From positions 1 to 6,616 of the forward strand of contig JAAFHQ010000344.1 in the NCBI GenBank assembly GCA_013298445.1: a DNA stretch of 6,616 nucleotides. The letters run 5' to 3'. This document shows positions 1 to 6,603 of this stretch, piece by piece; the first letter of the stretch is position 1; each line of letters starts with the position of its first letter. Under the pieces are notes generated by a model. It did not search any database. It saw only the letters and a list, made by a program, of their open reading frames with translations, and had not been told where the DNA came from. The translations under genes were made by a program, and so were the position numbers. This DNA is from Chitinophagales bacterium. GTDB taxonomy: Bacteria; Bacteroidota; Bacteroidia; Chitinophagales; Saprospiraceae.

Positions 1-101
1 GTGCCGGGGTACTGGCGGTATTGATTGCTTTTTTGACGATCGGTTGGCAGAGTATGCGGGCGGCGCTGGCGAACCCGATTAAGTCTTTGCGGAGTGAATA
101 A
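1..101 (+). CDS. ABC transporter permease, FtsX/MacB type (3' end only)
   Basis: This is the last 32 codons and stop of a gene that begins before the window; the frame runs from base 3 to the TAA at 99-101. The visible peptide is a hydrophobic stretch (AGVLAVLIAFLTIGW), fitting the final transmembrane helix of an FtsX-domain permease, followed by a short cytoplasmic tail ending NPIKSLRSE. Fifteen of its last 17 residues match the C-terminus of the complete permease gene that follows at 204-2591, and 44 of the last 54 bases (including the stop) are identical, so the two are tandem paralogues. By family knowledge such proteins are inner-membrane subunits that pair with a MacB/LolD-like ATPase and act as mechanotransmitters or exporters of peptides, lipoproteins or drugs. 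The substrate cannot be told from this fragment. Confidence 0.9.
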   Translation, partial: AGVLAVLIAFLTIGWQSMRAALANPIKSLRSE

Positions 102-149
102 AATTCAAGTTGTCTTTTTACTCATACACAGCATAAAACAGCAATTGTG

Positions 150-181
150 CCTGCAATCCTTCTCGGGTTGCAGGATTTTTT
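150..181 (+). terminator. Intrinsic (Rho-independent) terminator
   Basis: CCTGCAA at 150-156 pairs with TTGCAGG at 168-174. The stem extends inward by one T-G wobble and two C-G pairs (157-159 with 165-167), leaving a five-base loop TTCTC at 160-164. A run of six T follows at 176-181. The hairpin starts 48 bases after the stop codon of the upstream permease fragment and probably ends that transcript. It ends only 22 bases before the start codon of the next permease. That excludes the in-frame GTG at 147 as a sensible start, and it means the second permease either uses a promoter overlapping this region or depends on read-through. Confidence 0.85.
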
Positions 182-203
182 GAACTGCTCTAAATCAAAA
201 AAC

Positions 204-2591
204 ATGTTCCGCAGCTACCTCAAAATTGCTTTGCGCAACCTCTTTAAAAGCAAAATTTCTTCCTTTATCAACATCACCGGACTAGCGGTAGGTATGGCTG
301 TAGCGATGCTCATTGGCTTGTGGGTGTGGAGCGAACTAACTTTTGATACCCAGTTCGCCAATTATGAGCGCATCGCCCAGGTCTTGCAAAACGGGACTTA
401 CAATGACGAAGTAGGCACCCAAGCCGAAATTCCGCCGCCGCTGGGCCCTGAACTCCGCACTGCTTACGGAGCAGATTTTACATACGTGGTCATGGCCACC
501 GATGTACGCCCACAGGCTTTAACGTTTGAAGACAAAAAGTTCACCCAAAGCGGGGCTTCATTCGGCGCAGAGGTCACCGAAATGTTGTCGCTGGAGATGT
601 TGCAGGGCAGTAGAACGGGCTTGAAAGAACCCAACTCCATCCTGCTGTCAGAAACCCTGGCCCAAACCTATTTTGGCGACACGGAGCCGCTCGGAAAAAT
701 CATGCAGATTGGCGAACAGAGTTACAAAGTGACGGGGGTTTATGCCGATTTGCCCCGCAACTCCAGTTTTTACGACCTCGCTTTTATCACCCCCTGGAAT
801 GAAAATGAGCCCTACATCAAAAACCATATCGACAACTGGGGATACAACTCTTTCAACGCCTACGTACAGCTGACGGAAGGAGCCGACATGGCACAGGTAT
901 CGGCCAAAATCAAAAACATCAAATACAACAAAGTAAACGAGGACGGCAAAAAATACAAGCCGGAAATGTTCCTGCACCCCATGTCGCAATGGCACTTGTA
1001 CTCCGAGTTTGAAGGGGGCAAAAGTGTAGGCGGGCGCATCACCACGGTTTGGTTGTTTGGCATCATCGGGGCTTTTGTGCTGCTGCTGGCTTGCATTAAT
1101 TTTATGAACTTGAGTACTGCTCGCAGTGAAAAAAGAGCCAAAGAAGTGGGGGTGCGCAAGGCGATTGGTTCCCGCAAAAATCAGCTGGTCAGGCAGTTTT
1201 TGAGCGAGTCATTGCTCGTGGCTGCTTTTGCATTCGTACTGGCCTTGTTGCTGGCCCAGCTCAGTTTGCCGTTTTTTAATGCGGTGGCGGATAAAAAAAT
1301 GAGTTTGTTGTGGAGCAATCCGGTGTTTTGGTTTTTGGGCATTGGGTTTGCGCTGGGCACGGGTTTGTTGGCTGGCACTTATCCGGCATTTTACCTGTCT
1401 TCTTTCCAGCCGATCCGGGTGCTAAAAGGTACGTTTAAAGCGGGGCGTTTGGCCAGTATTCCGCGCAAGGTTTTGGTGGTGGTACAGTTTACGGTATCGA
1501 TTGCCTTGATTGTGGGTGTGCTCATCGTTTTTCAACAAATTCAATTTGCCAAAAATCGTCCCATTGGCTACGATACTAGTGGTTTGATTGTGCTGCCGAC
1601 CCCCACGCTGGTGGTTCATGAGCATTTTGATGCGATCCAGAGTGAACTGAAAAACAGTGGCGCTATTCTGGAAATGGCGGAAGCGTATAGCCCCATGACC
1701 GACTTGTACTTGGCGCTGGATGGCTTTGATTGGAAGGGTAAAGACCCGGCCATGCAGGTCAGCATCGGTACGGAGTTGGTTTCGCATGATTTTGGCAAAA
1801 CCGTGGATTGGAAAATCAGCGCCGGGCGCGATTTTTCACGGGACTTCGCTTCGGATTCCACCGGGGTCATCCTGAGCGAAACGGCGGTAAAATACATGGG
1901 TTTAAAAAATCCCATTGGAGAGGTCATCAAATCCCAAAACTTCTCGCCTGAGCCTATTTTTTTCAAGGTAATCGGCGTGGTCAAAGATGTGCTGATGGAG
2001 TCGCCTTATGAAGACGTCCGGCCAATGCTCTACGTGTTGAACAGTTGGAAGGGCAATTTCGCGGTGTTGAAACTGAATCCTGCACTGAGTGCACAGGCGG
2101 CACTGGCAAAAATTGCTCCGGTCTTCCAAAAACACAATCCAAGTGTGCCTTTTGACTACCAGTTTGTGGATGCGGAATACGGCAAAAAATTTGCTGCGGA
2201 ATTGCGGGTTGGCCGTTTGGCGGGCTTTTTTGCCATCCTGGCGGTGTTTATCTCTTGCCTGGGTTTGTTTGGCCTGGCTTCATTTATGGCCGAGCAGCGC
2301 ACCAAGGAAATTGGAATTCGCAAGGTGTTGGGTGCTAGTTTGAGCAGCCTATGGCAATTGCTGTCCAAAGATTTTGTGCTTTTGGTGTTTATCTCCTTTT
2401 TTATTGCTACACCTATTGCCTATTATTTCATGTCAAACTGGCTGCAAACCTATACTTATCACACTGAAATTTCCTGGTGGATTTTTGTGGCAACCGGGCT
2501 AGGGATTTTGGGGATCACTTTGCTGACCGTGAGTTATCAAAGCATGTGGGCCGCGCTGACGAATCCGATCAAGTCTTTGCGCAGCGAGTAA
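204..2591 (+). CDS. ABC transporter permease with two FtsX domains (MacB_PCD/FtsX family)
   Basis: A 795-residue inner-membrane protein, the usual length for the double-FtsX permeases of Bacteroidota. In order: a short amphipathic N-terminus (MFRSYLKIALRNLFKSK); TM1 about 23-43; a large MacB_PCD-type periplasmic domain about 44-275; TM2-TM4 about 281-299, 336-356 and 374-398; TM5 about 422-444; a second periplasmic domain about 445-670; and TM6-TM8 about 671-693, 722-741 and 757-777. The two FtsX halves each carry the conserved cytoplasmic segment after their first helix: EVGVRKAIGS at 314-323 and EIGIRKVLGAS at 702-712, the likely contact with the ATPase. The ATG at 204 is chosen because the family N-terminus begins there and the upstream in-frame GTG (147) lies in a terminator hairpin. 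No Shine-Dalgarno motif is visible; the leader is A-rich. The gene follows a paralogous permease and no ATPase gene is in the window. Substrate is unknown; export of peptides, lipoproteins or toxic compounds is inference from the family. Confidence 0.93.
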   Translation: MFRSYLKIALRNLFKSKISSFINITGLAVGMAVAMLIGLWVWSELTFDTQFANYERIAQVLQNGTYNDEVGTQAEIPPPLGPELRTAYGADFTYVVMATDVRPQALTFEDKKFTQSGASFGAEVTEMLSLEMLQGSRTGLKEPNSILLSETLAQTYFGDTEPLGKIMQIGEQSYKVTGVYADLPRNSSFYDLAFITPWNENEPYIKNHIDNWGYNSFNAYVQLTEGADMAQVSAKIKNIKYNKVNEDGKKYKPEMFLHPMSQWHLYSEFEGGKSVGGRITTVWLFGIIGAFVLLLACINFMNLSTARSEKRAKEVGVRKAIGSRKNQLVRQFLSESLLVAAFAFVLALLLAQLSLPFFNAVADKKMSLLWSNPVFWFLGIGFALGTGLLAGTYPAFYLSSFQPIRVLKGTFKAGRLASIPRKVLVVVQFTVSIALIVGVLIVFQQIQFAKNRPIGYDTSGLIVLPTPTLVVHEHFDAIQSELKNSGAILEMAEAYSPMTDLYLALDGFDWKGKDPAMQVSIGTELVSHDFGKTVDWKISAGRDFSRDFASDSTGVILSETAVKYMGLKNPIGEVIKSQNFSPEPIFFKVIGVVKDVLMESPYEDVRPMLYVLNSWKGNFAVLKLNPALSAQAALAKIAPVFQKHNPSVPFDYQFVDAEYGKKFAAELRVGRLAGFFAILAVFISCLGLFGLASFMAEQRTKEIGIRKVLGASLSSLWQLLSKDFVLLVFISFFIATPIAYYFMSNWLQTYTYHTEISWWIFVATGLGILGITLLTVSYQSMWAALTNPIKSLRSE

Positions 2592-2630
2592 AGCCTAATA
2601 CTGCTTGAGCGCTTGGCTATTTTCTTTTTT
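2592..2630 (+). terminator. Possible terminator of the permease, inside the 3' end of the convergent gene
   Basis: Just after the permease stop, AGCC (2592-2595) with AA (2597-2598) can pair with TTGGCT (2613-2618) around one bulged T, with a small inner GCT/AGC pairing. A T-rich tract (2620-2630, interrupted by one C) follows. The stem is short and imperfect, so this is a weak call. If real, the permease transcript would run about 36 bases into the antisense of the MerR gene. Confidence 0.3.
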
Positions 2631-3524
2631 CAACAAAGGCTCTTTCAAAAGCTCCAAAAACTCCAGTGTATGATCCAGGCTCCTCAGCACCCGCACATTT
2701 TGGGGCGCAGTCACTTTTTGCGCAACTACTTGATAACCTGAGAGCAAAACCTGGCAATCGGGGAAGGTTTCCGCCAACTTGTCTACGTATTTTTGCACGG
2801 GTTCTTTGGCGAAGGTTTCGCTGATCATCGTGAAGATAAAATCGGGCTTGTGCACCTTGCAGGCATCGCGCAAGTCCGCCACTGAAATGTCTTGCCCCAG
2901 GTAAAGTACCTGGTTGCGGCGCGACTTGAGGATATAGTGCATAAAGAGCAGGGTCAGTTCCTGCTTTTCACCTTCCGGCAAATAGATGATGAATTTTTTA
3001 ACCTGTTTACCCTGTGGGATCGGCTCCTGATCAATGGCGACGATGATTTTTTGGCGGATGAGGTAGCTGATGAAGTTTTCCTGTACCGGATTGATCGAGC
3101 CGGTCAACCAAAGTACGCCCAACTTGTCCAAAAAAGGGTAAATTACCTCCAACATGGTTCGTTCGAAACCCAACTGCTGGATGTTCATCGAAACGATGCG
3201 GTCGAACTTTTGCTCGTCCATTTCGATCATCGAAATGGTGAGGGCATCGAGTTGGGTACTGTATTCAAAGTTGATTTCGGCGATGGCCGCTACCTTTTCC
3301 GCTACCGTTTGCCGCGACATTTTGGCGATCTTGGAAATCTTGATGCCATTTTTATTGAGCAGGGAGACATTGAGCAAAAACTTGAGGTCATCGTCCTGAT
3401 AATAGCGGATATTCGTTTTGGTGCGCTTAGGAGCAATGACTCCATAACGTTGCTCCCAGATGCGGATCGTATGTGCTTTGATCCCTGAAAGTTTTTCCAA
3501 GTCGCGAATCGAATATACAGCCAC
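2595..3524 (-). CDS. MerR-family transcriptional regulator with cobalamin-binding-type C-terminal domains (CarH/CarA-like)
   Basis: A 309-residue cytoplasmic DNA-binding protein. Residues 1-72 form a MerR winged helix-turn-helix (YSIRDLEKLSG, HTIRIWEQRYG, then a wing with NIRYY at 38-42). Residues about 80-165 resemble the four-helix cap, and about 176-295 the Rossmann-like cobalamin-binding fold (VLYLGQD at 206-212, LLSGYQV at 260-266). CarH-type proteins use adenosylcobalamin as a light sensor and repress carotenoid or stress genes; that is family knowledge. Here the key residues differ: the cap has W139-x9-E149-N150 where CarH has Wx9EH, and the usual axial-ligand motif (D/E)xHxxG reads E186-x-Q188-xx-T191, with Gln in place of His. 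Cobalamin binding is therefore doubtful. The start is GTG at 3522-3524, forced by an in-frame stop two codons upstream (3528-3530). No Shine-Dalgarno motif is seen. The gene converges with the permease (3-bp gap) and diverges from the secreted-protein gene. Confidence 0.9.
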   Translation of the reverse strand: MAVYSIRDLEKLSGIKAHTIRIWEQRYGVIAPKRTKTNIRYYQDDDLKFLLNVSLLNKNGIKISKIAKMSRQTVAEKVAAIAEINFEYSTQLDALTISMIEMDEQKFDRIVSMNIQQLGFERTMLEVIYPFLDKLGVLWLTGSINPVQENFISYLIRQKIIVAIDQEPIPQGKQVKKFIIYLPEGEKQELTLLFMHYILKSRRNQVLYLGQDISVADLRDACKVHKPDFIFTMISETFAKEPVQKYVDKLAETFPDCQVLLSGYQVVAQKVTAPQNVRVLRSLDHTLEFLELLKEPLLKKENSQALKQY

Positions 3525-3595
3525 TTGTTAAGGCGTTTTTTTTCAGTGAATTATAAAAAGAATGACGAGTTTGAATGCACTTTTTATTTTACCAA

Positions 3596-3618
3596 TTAGC
3601 AAACATCAAAGTTGCTAA
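3596..3618. promoter_or_regulatory. Perfect 7-bp inverted repeat, candidate operator
   Basis: TTAGCAA at 3596-3602 and TTGCTAA at 3612-3618 form a perfect inverted repeat with a 9-base spacer. A second, overlapping pair (AAACAT at 3601-3606 and ATGTTT at 3620-3625) adds to the dyad symmetry. The site lies 71-94 bases upstream of the MerR start and overlaps the candidate -7 element of its promoter. Autoregulation by the MerR protein is inference. There is no T-run, so it does not look like a terminator. Confidence 0.4.
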
Positions 3619-3638
3619 AATGTTTAGGATTTTGACAA
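3607..3638 (-). promoter_or_regulatory. Candidate Bacteroidota-type promoter of the MerR gene
   Basis: Read on the minus strand, TTG (3638-3636, preceded by T) is followed after 21 bases by CAACTTTG (3614-3607). That is one mismatch from the TAnnTTTG -7 consensus used by the primary sigma factor of this phylum. It would place the transcript start near 3600 and give a leader of about 75 bases. This is a consensus match by eye only, in AT-rich DNA where chance matches are common. Confidence 0.3.
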
Positions 3639-3656
3639 ATTACTGTCGTCTGTTTT

Positions 3657-3679
3657 CACTCCTGGCGTTAAAGGGAGTG
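3657..3679. promoter_or_regulatory. Perfect 6-bp inverted repeat in the divergent intergenic region
   Basis: CACTCC at 3657-3662 and GGAGTG at 3674-3679 are exact reverse complements separated by 11 bases. No T-run follows on either strand, so it is not an intrinsic terminator. It lies about 90 bases before the start of the secreted-protein gene and could be an operator or a leader hairpin. I could not find a convincing TTG/TAnnTTTG promoter for the plus-strand gene in 3525-3768. Confidence 0.3.
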
Positions 3680-3768
3680 CAATATGGATTAAATTACTAA
3701 CTTTAGCAGGCTCAAAGATACTTTCAAAGCCGGAGAGCTTGTTTAAAAAATTATACAAAACAATCATT

Positions 3769-6603
3769 ATGAAGTGGATTAAGACTCTACTTTTTTTCTC
3801 GTTCATGGCTTGCCTTGCCCAGCAGGTTTACGCTCAAGCTAATCCCTGTATTTACACGCTGGACTTAAAAGATCAACTTGGCGATGGCTGGAACGGTGCC
3901 CAACTCGAGGTACGCATCAATGCCAAAGCCACAGTATATACCCTTACCAACGGGGGTGCTGCCCGCCATTTTTTGACCCTAAACAATGGCGACAGTTTGC
4001 GGCTTACCTACAAGCCTGGTCCTTTTGATTTGGAAGTAGGATACTCTCTACTGGATCAGGAAGGAAAAATAGTGTACAGCACCGGAACCAACAACCCGGT
4101 TGCTGGTGTTGTTTTGCGCAGCAAAATCATTTGCCCTACCTGTGCGCCTCCTCCCGGCCCTAGTGTTACCTTTGAAGATGTACGCGCTTTTACCAGCCAG
4201 TTGAGCTGGGTAGGCAACGTGACCGGAGGTACTTATTTGCTGGAATACGGCCTGAAAGGATTTGCTCCGAACAAAGGGCTGGGTACGGTAGTACGAACTA
4301 CTGCAACGCGGACAATTTTGCGCAGCCTCAAGCAAAATTCCAGCTACGACCTGTACCTGAGTGTGATTTGTAGCAACCCTGCCGATACCAGTCTGGTGCT
4401 CGGGCCATTTGCCTTCAAAACCCGCTGGGCGGTCGATTTGGGTATTTCTGGCATCGAAGACCCGATTACTGATTGTGGGCTGGAATCTGGAGATACCGTG
4501 AGGGTCTTGATTCACAATTACGGCGGCGAGCCACAGTCTTTGGTGCCCTTTAAATATGCCGTAAATGGTGTGCCAGTACCGATTAGTATGCCCAAAGATG
4601 GGGTATACACGGGTGTAGTTGGTCGCGATAGTTCGGATGTAGCCGAATTTGACAATCCTTACTCTTTTCCTCCGGGCGACTACGTGATCGATGCCTGGAC
4701 CGAGATGAAAGGGGATAGTGTGATTAAAAATGATACGCTGCGTTATCGATTTACCAGCTTACCTACCATCAACACTTATCCTTATTCCAATTTGTTGGAG
4801 GATCGCTTCACGGGCTGGACCGTGGATCAAAGCAGTGTCAATTCCAGTTGGCAATTGGGCACACCCAATAAGCGCCAACTCAATCAGGCTTTCAGTGGTT
4901 CACAAGTGTGGGCGACCAAACTGAGTGGCAGCTACAACAGCAGCGAAGTTTCCTACCTGTCCTCCCCCTGCTTTAATTTTTCCCGCCTGACTGCTGATCC
5001 AGTCCTGACTTTTGCACTTCAGCTGGACATGGAAGGTTGCTGCGATGGACTCTGGGTGGAACTCAGTACTGACGGTGGCCAATCCTGGGCCAAGCTGGGC
5101 GACAATACCAGCGGCATCAACTGGTACAATAACATTACCCGCCAAATCTGGAGCAACAATGGCGGCGCGCGGGGTTGGTTTACGGCCTCTCATCCGCTAC
5201 CTGGCACGGCTACTGCACCCGATGTACGCATCCGCTTTGCTTTCTTGTCTGATTTTGCCAACAACCTGGAAGGCGCCTTGATTGACAACATTCAGGTGCA
5301 TGTCCCTACCCGGGACTTGTTGGCCTTGAGCGTTCGCAATACCAGTGCTGATCCTTGTGGCAATGCTGCTGATCAACTGGCCTTTTCCATTGGCAACCTG
5401 AGCCGCAACAACGCAACCAATTTCAGTGTAGCCTACCGCATCAACAATGGTGCAGTGGTGACTGAAAATGTGGGAGGCTTTACCTTGTTGCCCAATGCCA
5501 AAAATGCCTATACTTTCCGTGGCACATTCAACTCTGCTACTCCGGGTACGTACAACATCAAAGCCTGGATTGTAGGCGATGTGCAAGCAGCCAACGATAC
5601 GGCTTATTTTACCTTCAATTCGGCTTATCCGGTACCTTTTGGAGAAGACTTTGAAAGAGGCGGGATTCCGCGCGATTGGACCATCGACGCAGATGCAGTG
5701 GTGGTCAAGGATCGGGGCAATAGTAGCTTTACCTTGTCGGACAACCTGTTTAGTGGGGATGCCAGTTTGCGGGCTACCACACCAACTTTTGGCCCCATCG
5801 CTGCCAACGACAGCCTTACTTTTGAATACCGCTATGTAAACATTTCCGGGAATGACATCACCGCAACCACATTGACAGCTAATGATCGCCTGGATGTATT
5901 TGTGTCCACGGATTGTGGTCGGAATTTTGTGTTGTTGCAATCCATCACTGCTGCCAACCATGTGGCTTCAACGCAACTGAAGCGAGTGACTGTGAAATTG
6001 GGCGCCTACGCTACCCGCTACATCCAGATTCGCATTGCTGCAACCTGGGGCGGAGGCAATTACTGGATTGACCTGGACAACATCAATATGCTGCGTTGTG
6101 CAGCCAAGCTGAACCTGAGCACCACCATCCGCAATGCGACTGGGGCAACTATGCGCAATGGCTCGATTGCGGTACGCGGGGATGCCAATGGAGCACCTTA
6201 CAAATACAAATGGGCCACTGGTTCAACGGCTTCTCAGATTACCCAGGTTCCGCCAGGGCTCTACAGCGTCACTGTGACGGATCGTTTTGGTTGTAGCTCT
6301 ACGCTGGATCTAACGGTGAACTTTACAGTTTCTGCGCATGATCAGGAGCTGCCCATAGAAAAACTGAGTTTGGCCCCAAATCCAACTTACGATCAAACGC
6401 TGCTGCGGGTGCAACTCCGCGAAAGAGCAGATTTGAAAATACAGCTGATCAGCCCGATTGGGCAAGTGCTCCGCCAAGTTCAATTGAGCGGGGTACAGCA
6501 GGCCGATGTGCCGATTAATCTGGCGCAATTGCCCGCCGGGATGTACTTTGTACGTCTGGAGGCTGGTGGTAGGCAACGGGTTGAAAGAGTAGTGAAATTT
6601 TAA
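3769..6603 (+). CDS. Secreted multidomain protein with T9SS type A C-terminal sorting domain
   Basis: A 944-residue protein predicted to be exported by Sec and then moved across the outer membrane by the type IX system. Residues 1-24 are a signal peptide (MKWIK, hydrophobic core, cleavage likely AQA|NPC). In order after it: a beta-rich domain with the GDGWNGA motif (about 27-125); a fibronectin type III-like domain (about 133-217); a CARDB-like domain (220-328); a jelly-roll/MAM-like domain (about 334-512); a second CARDB-like domain (515-616); a second jelly-roll-like domain (about 620-776); a SprB-repeat-like domain (about 780-853, with YKYKWATGS and YSVTVTDRFGC); and a Por_Secre_tail sorting domain (about 863-944, with LAPNP and LPAGMYFVRL). 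No catalytic motif is visible, so adhesion or a surface-matrix role is inference. The ATG at 3769 is preferred over the in-frame TTG at 3739 because the signal peptide begins there. No Shine-Dalgarno motif is seen. The window ends 13 bases past the stop in A7GGGC, possibly the start of a terminator. Confidence 0.9.
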   Translation: MKWIKTLLFFSFMACLAQQVYAQANPCIYTLDLKDQLGDGWNGAQLEVRINAKATVYTLTNGGAARHFLTLNNGDSLRLTYKPGPFDLEVGYSLLDQEGKIVYSTGTNNPVAGVVLRSKIICPTCAPPPGPSVTFEDVRAFTSQLSWVGNVTGGTYLLEYGLKGFAPNKGLGTVVRTTATRTILRSLKQNSSYDLYLSVICSNPADTSLVLGPFAFKTRWAVDLGISGIEDPITDCGLESGDTVRVLIHNYGGEPQSLVPFKYAVNGVPVPISMPKDGVYTGVVGRDSSDVAEFDNPYSFPPGDYVIDAWTEMKGDSVIKNDTLRYRFTSLPTINTYPYSNLLEDRFTGWTVDQSSVNSSWQLGTPNKRQLNQAFSGSQVWATKLSGSYNSSEVSYLSSPCFNFSRLTADPVLTFALQLDMEGCCDGLWVELSTDGGQSWAKLGDNTSGINWYNNITRQIWSNNGGARGWFTASHPLPGTATAPDVRIRFAFLSDFANNLEGALIDNIQVHVPTRDLLALSVRNTSADPCGNAADQLAFSIGNLSRNNATNFSVAYRINNGAVVTENVGGFTLLPNAKNAYTFRGTFNSATPGTYNIKAWIVGDVQAANDTAYFTFNSAYPVPFGEDFERGGIPRDWTIDADAVVVKDRGNSSFTLSDNLFSGDASLRATTPTFGPIAANDSLTFEYRYVNISGNDITATTLTANDRLDVFVSTDCGRNFVLLQSITAANHVASTQLKRVTVKLGAYATRYIQIRIAATWGGGNYWIDLDNINMLRCAAKLNLSTTIRNATGATMRNGSIAVRGDANGAPYKYKWATGSTASQITQVPPGLYSVTVTDRFGCSSTLDLTVNFTVSAHDQELPIEKLSLAPNPTYDQTLLRVQLRERADLKIQLISPIGQVLRQVQLSGVQQADVPINLAQLPAGMYFVRLEAGGRQRVERVVKF
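4435..6096 (+). repeat. Internal protein-level duplication: CARDB-like plus jelly-roll module, two copies
   Basis: Copy 1 spans residues about 223-510 (bases 4435-5298) and copy 2 about 516-776 (5314-6096) of the secreted protein. Matching landmarks occur in the same order: CG at 236 and 530; PGDYVIDAW at 302 and PGTYNIKAW at 592; NDT at 321 and 609; GWTVD at 349 and DWTID at 636; STDGG at 433 and STDCG at 713; and DNI at 506 and 770. The offset falls from about 290 to 264 residues because copy 1 has a longer jelly-roll domain. I did not notice long near-identical DNA between the copies, so the duplication appears old. Confidence 0.65.

Noticed and set aside
147..203. GTG start 19 codons upstream of the permease ATG
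   Set aside because: It overlaps an intrinsic terminator hairpin, and the encoded extension does not look like the conserved permease N-terminus, which begins at the ATG at 204.
2892..3488. 198-codon plus-strand open frame opposite the MerR gene
   Set aside because: It lies entirely antisense to a well-supported gene and its product shows no recognisable domain; it looks like a shadow frame.
3632..3660. Sigma-70-like TTGACA with TTCACT 17 bases later on the plus strand
   Set aside because: The -10 match is poor, and the phylum's primary sigma factor uses a TTG/TAnnTTTG pattern, which is not met here.
3739..3768. TTG start 10 codons upstream of the secreted-protein ATG
   Set aside because: The ATG at 3769 begins a canonical signal peptide; the extension would only add a Lys-rich leader from a rare start codon.
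3525..3768. Cobalamin riboswitch near the B12-type regulator
   Set aside because: The region is short and AT-rich, and I see neither a B12-box-like motif nor the multi-stem layout such riboswitches need.
3624..3806. 60-codon minus-strand open frame across the divergent intergenic region
   Set aside because: It overlaps the start of the secreted-protein gene in antisense, and its product has no recognisable features; chance in AT-rich DNA is more likely.
3802..3816. Possible lipoprotein signal around Cys15 of the secreted protein
   Set aside because: The residues before it (FMA) do not fit a lipobox, the Cys lies inside the hydrophobic core, and a good AQA cleavage site follows.
5197..5961. 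254-codon minus-strand open frame opposite the secreted-protein gene
   Set aside because: It is wholly antisense to a confidently identified gene, with no recognisable fold, signal peptide or start context.
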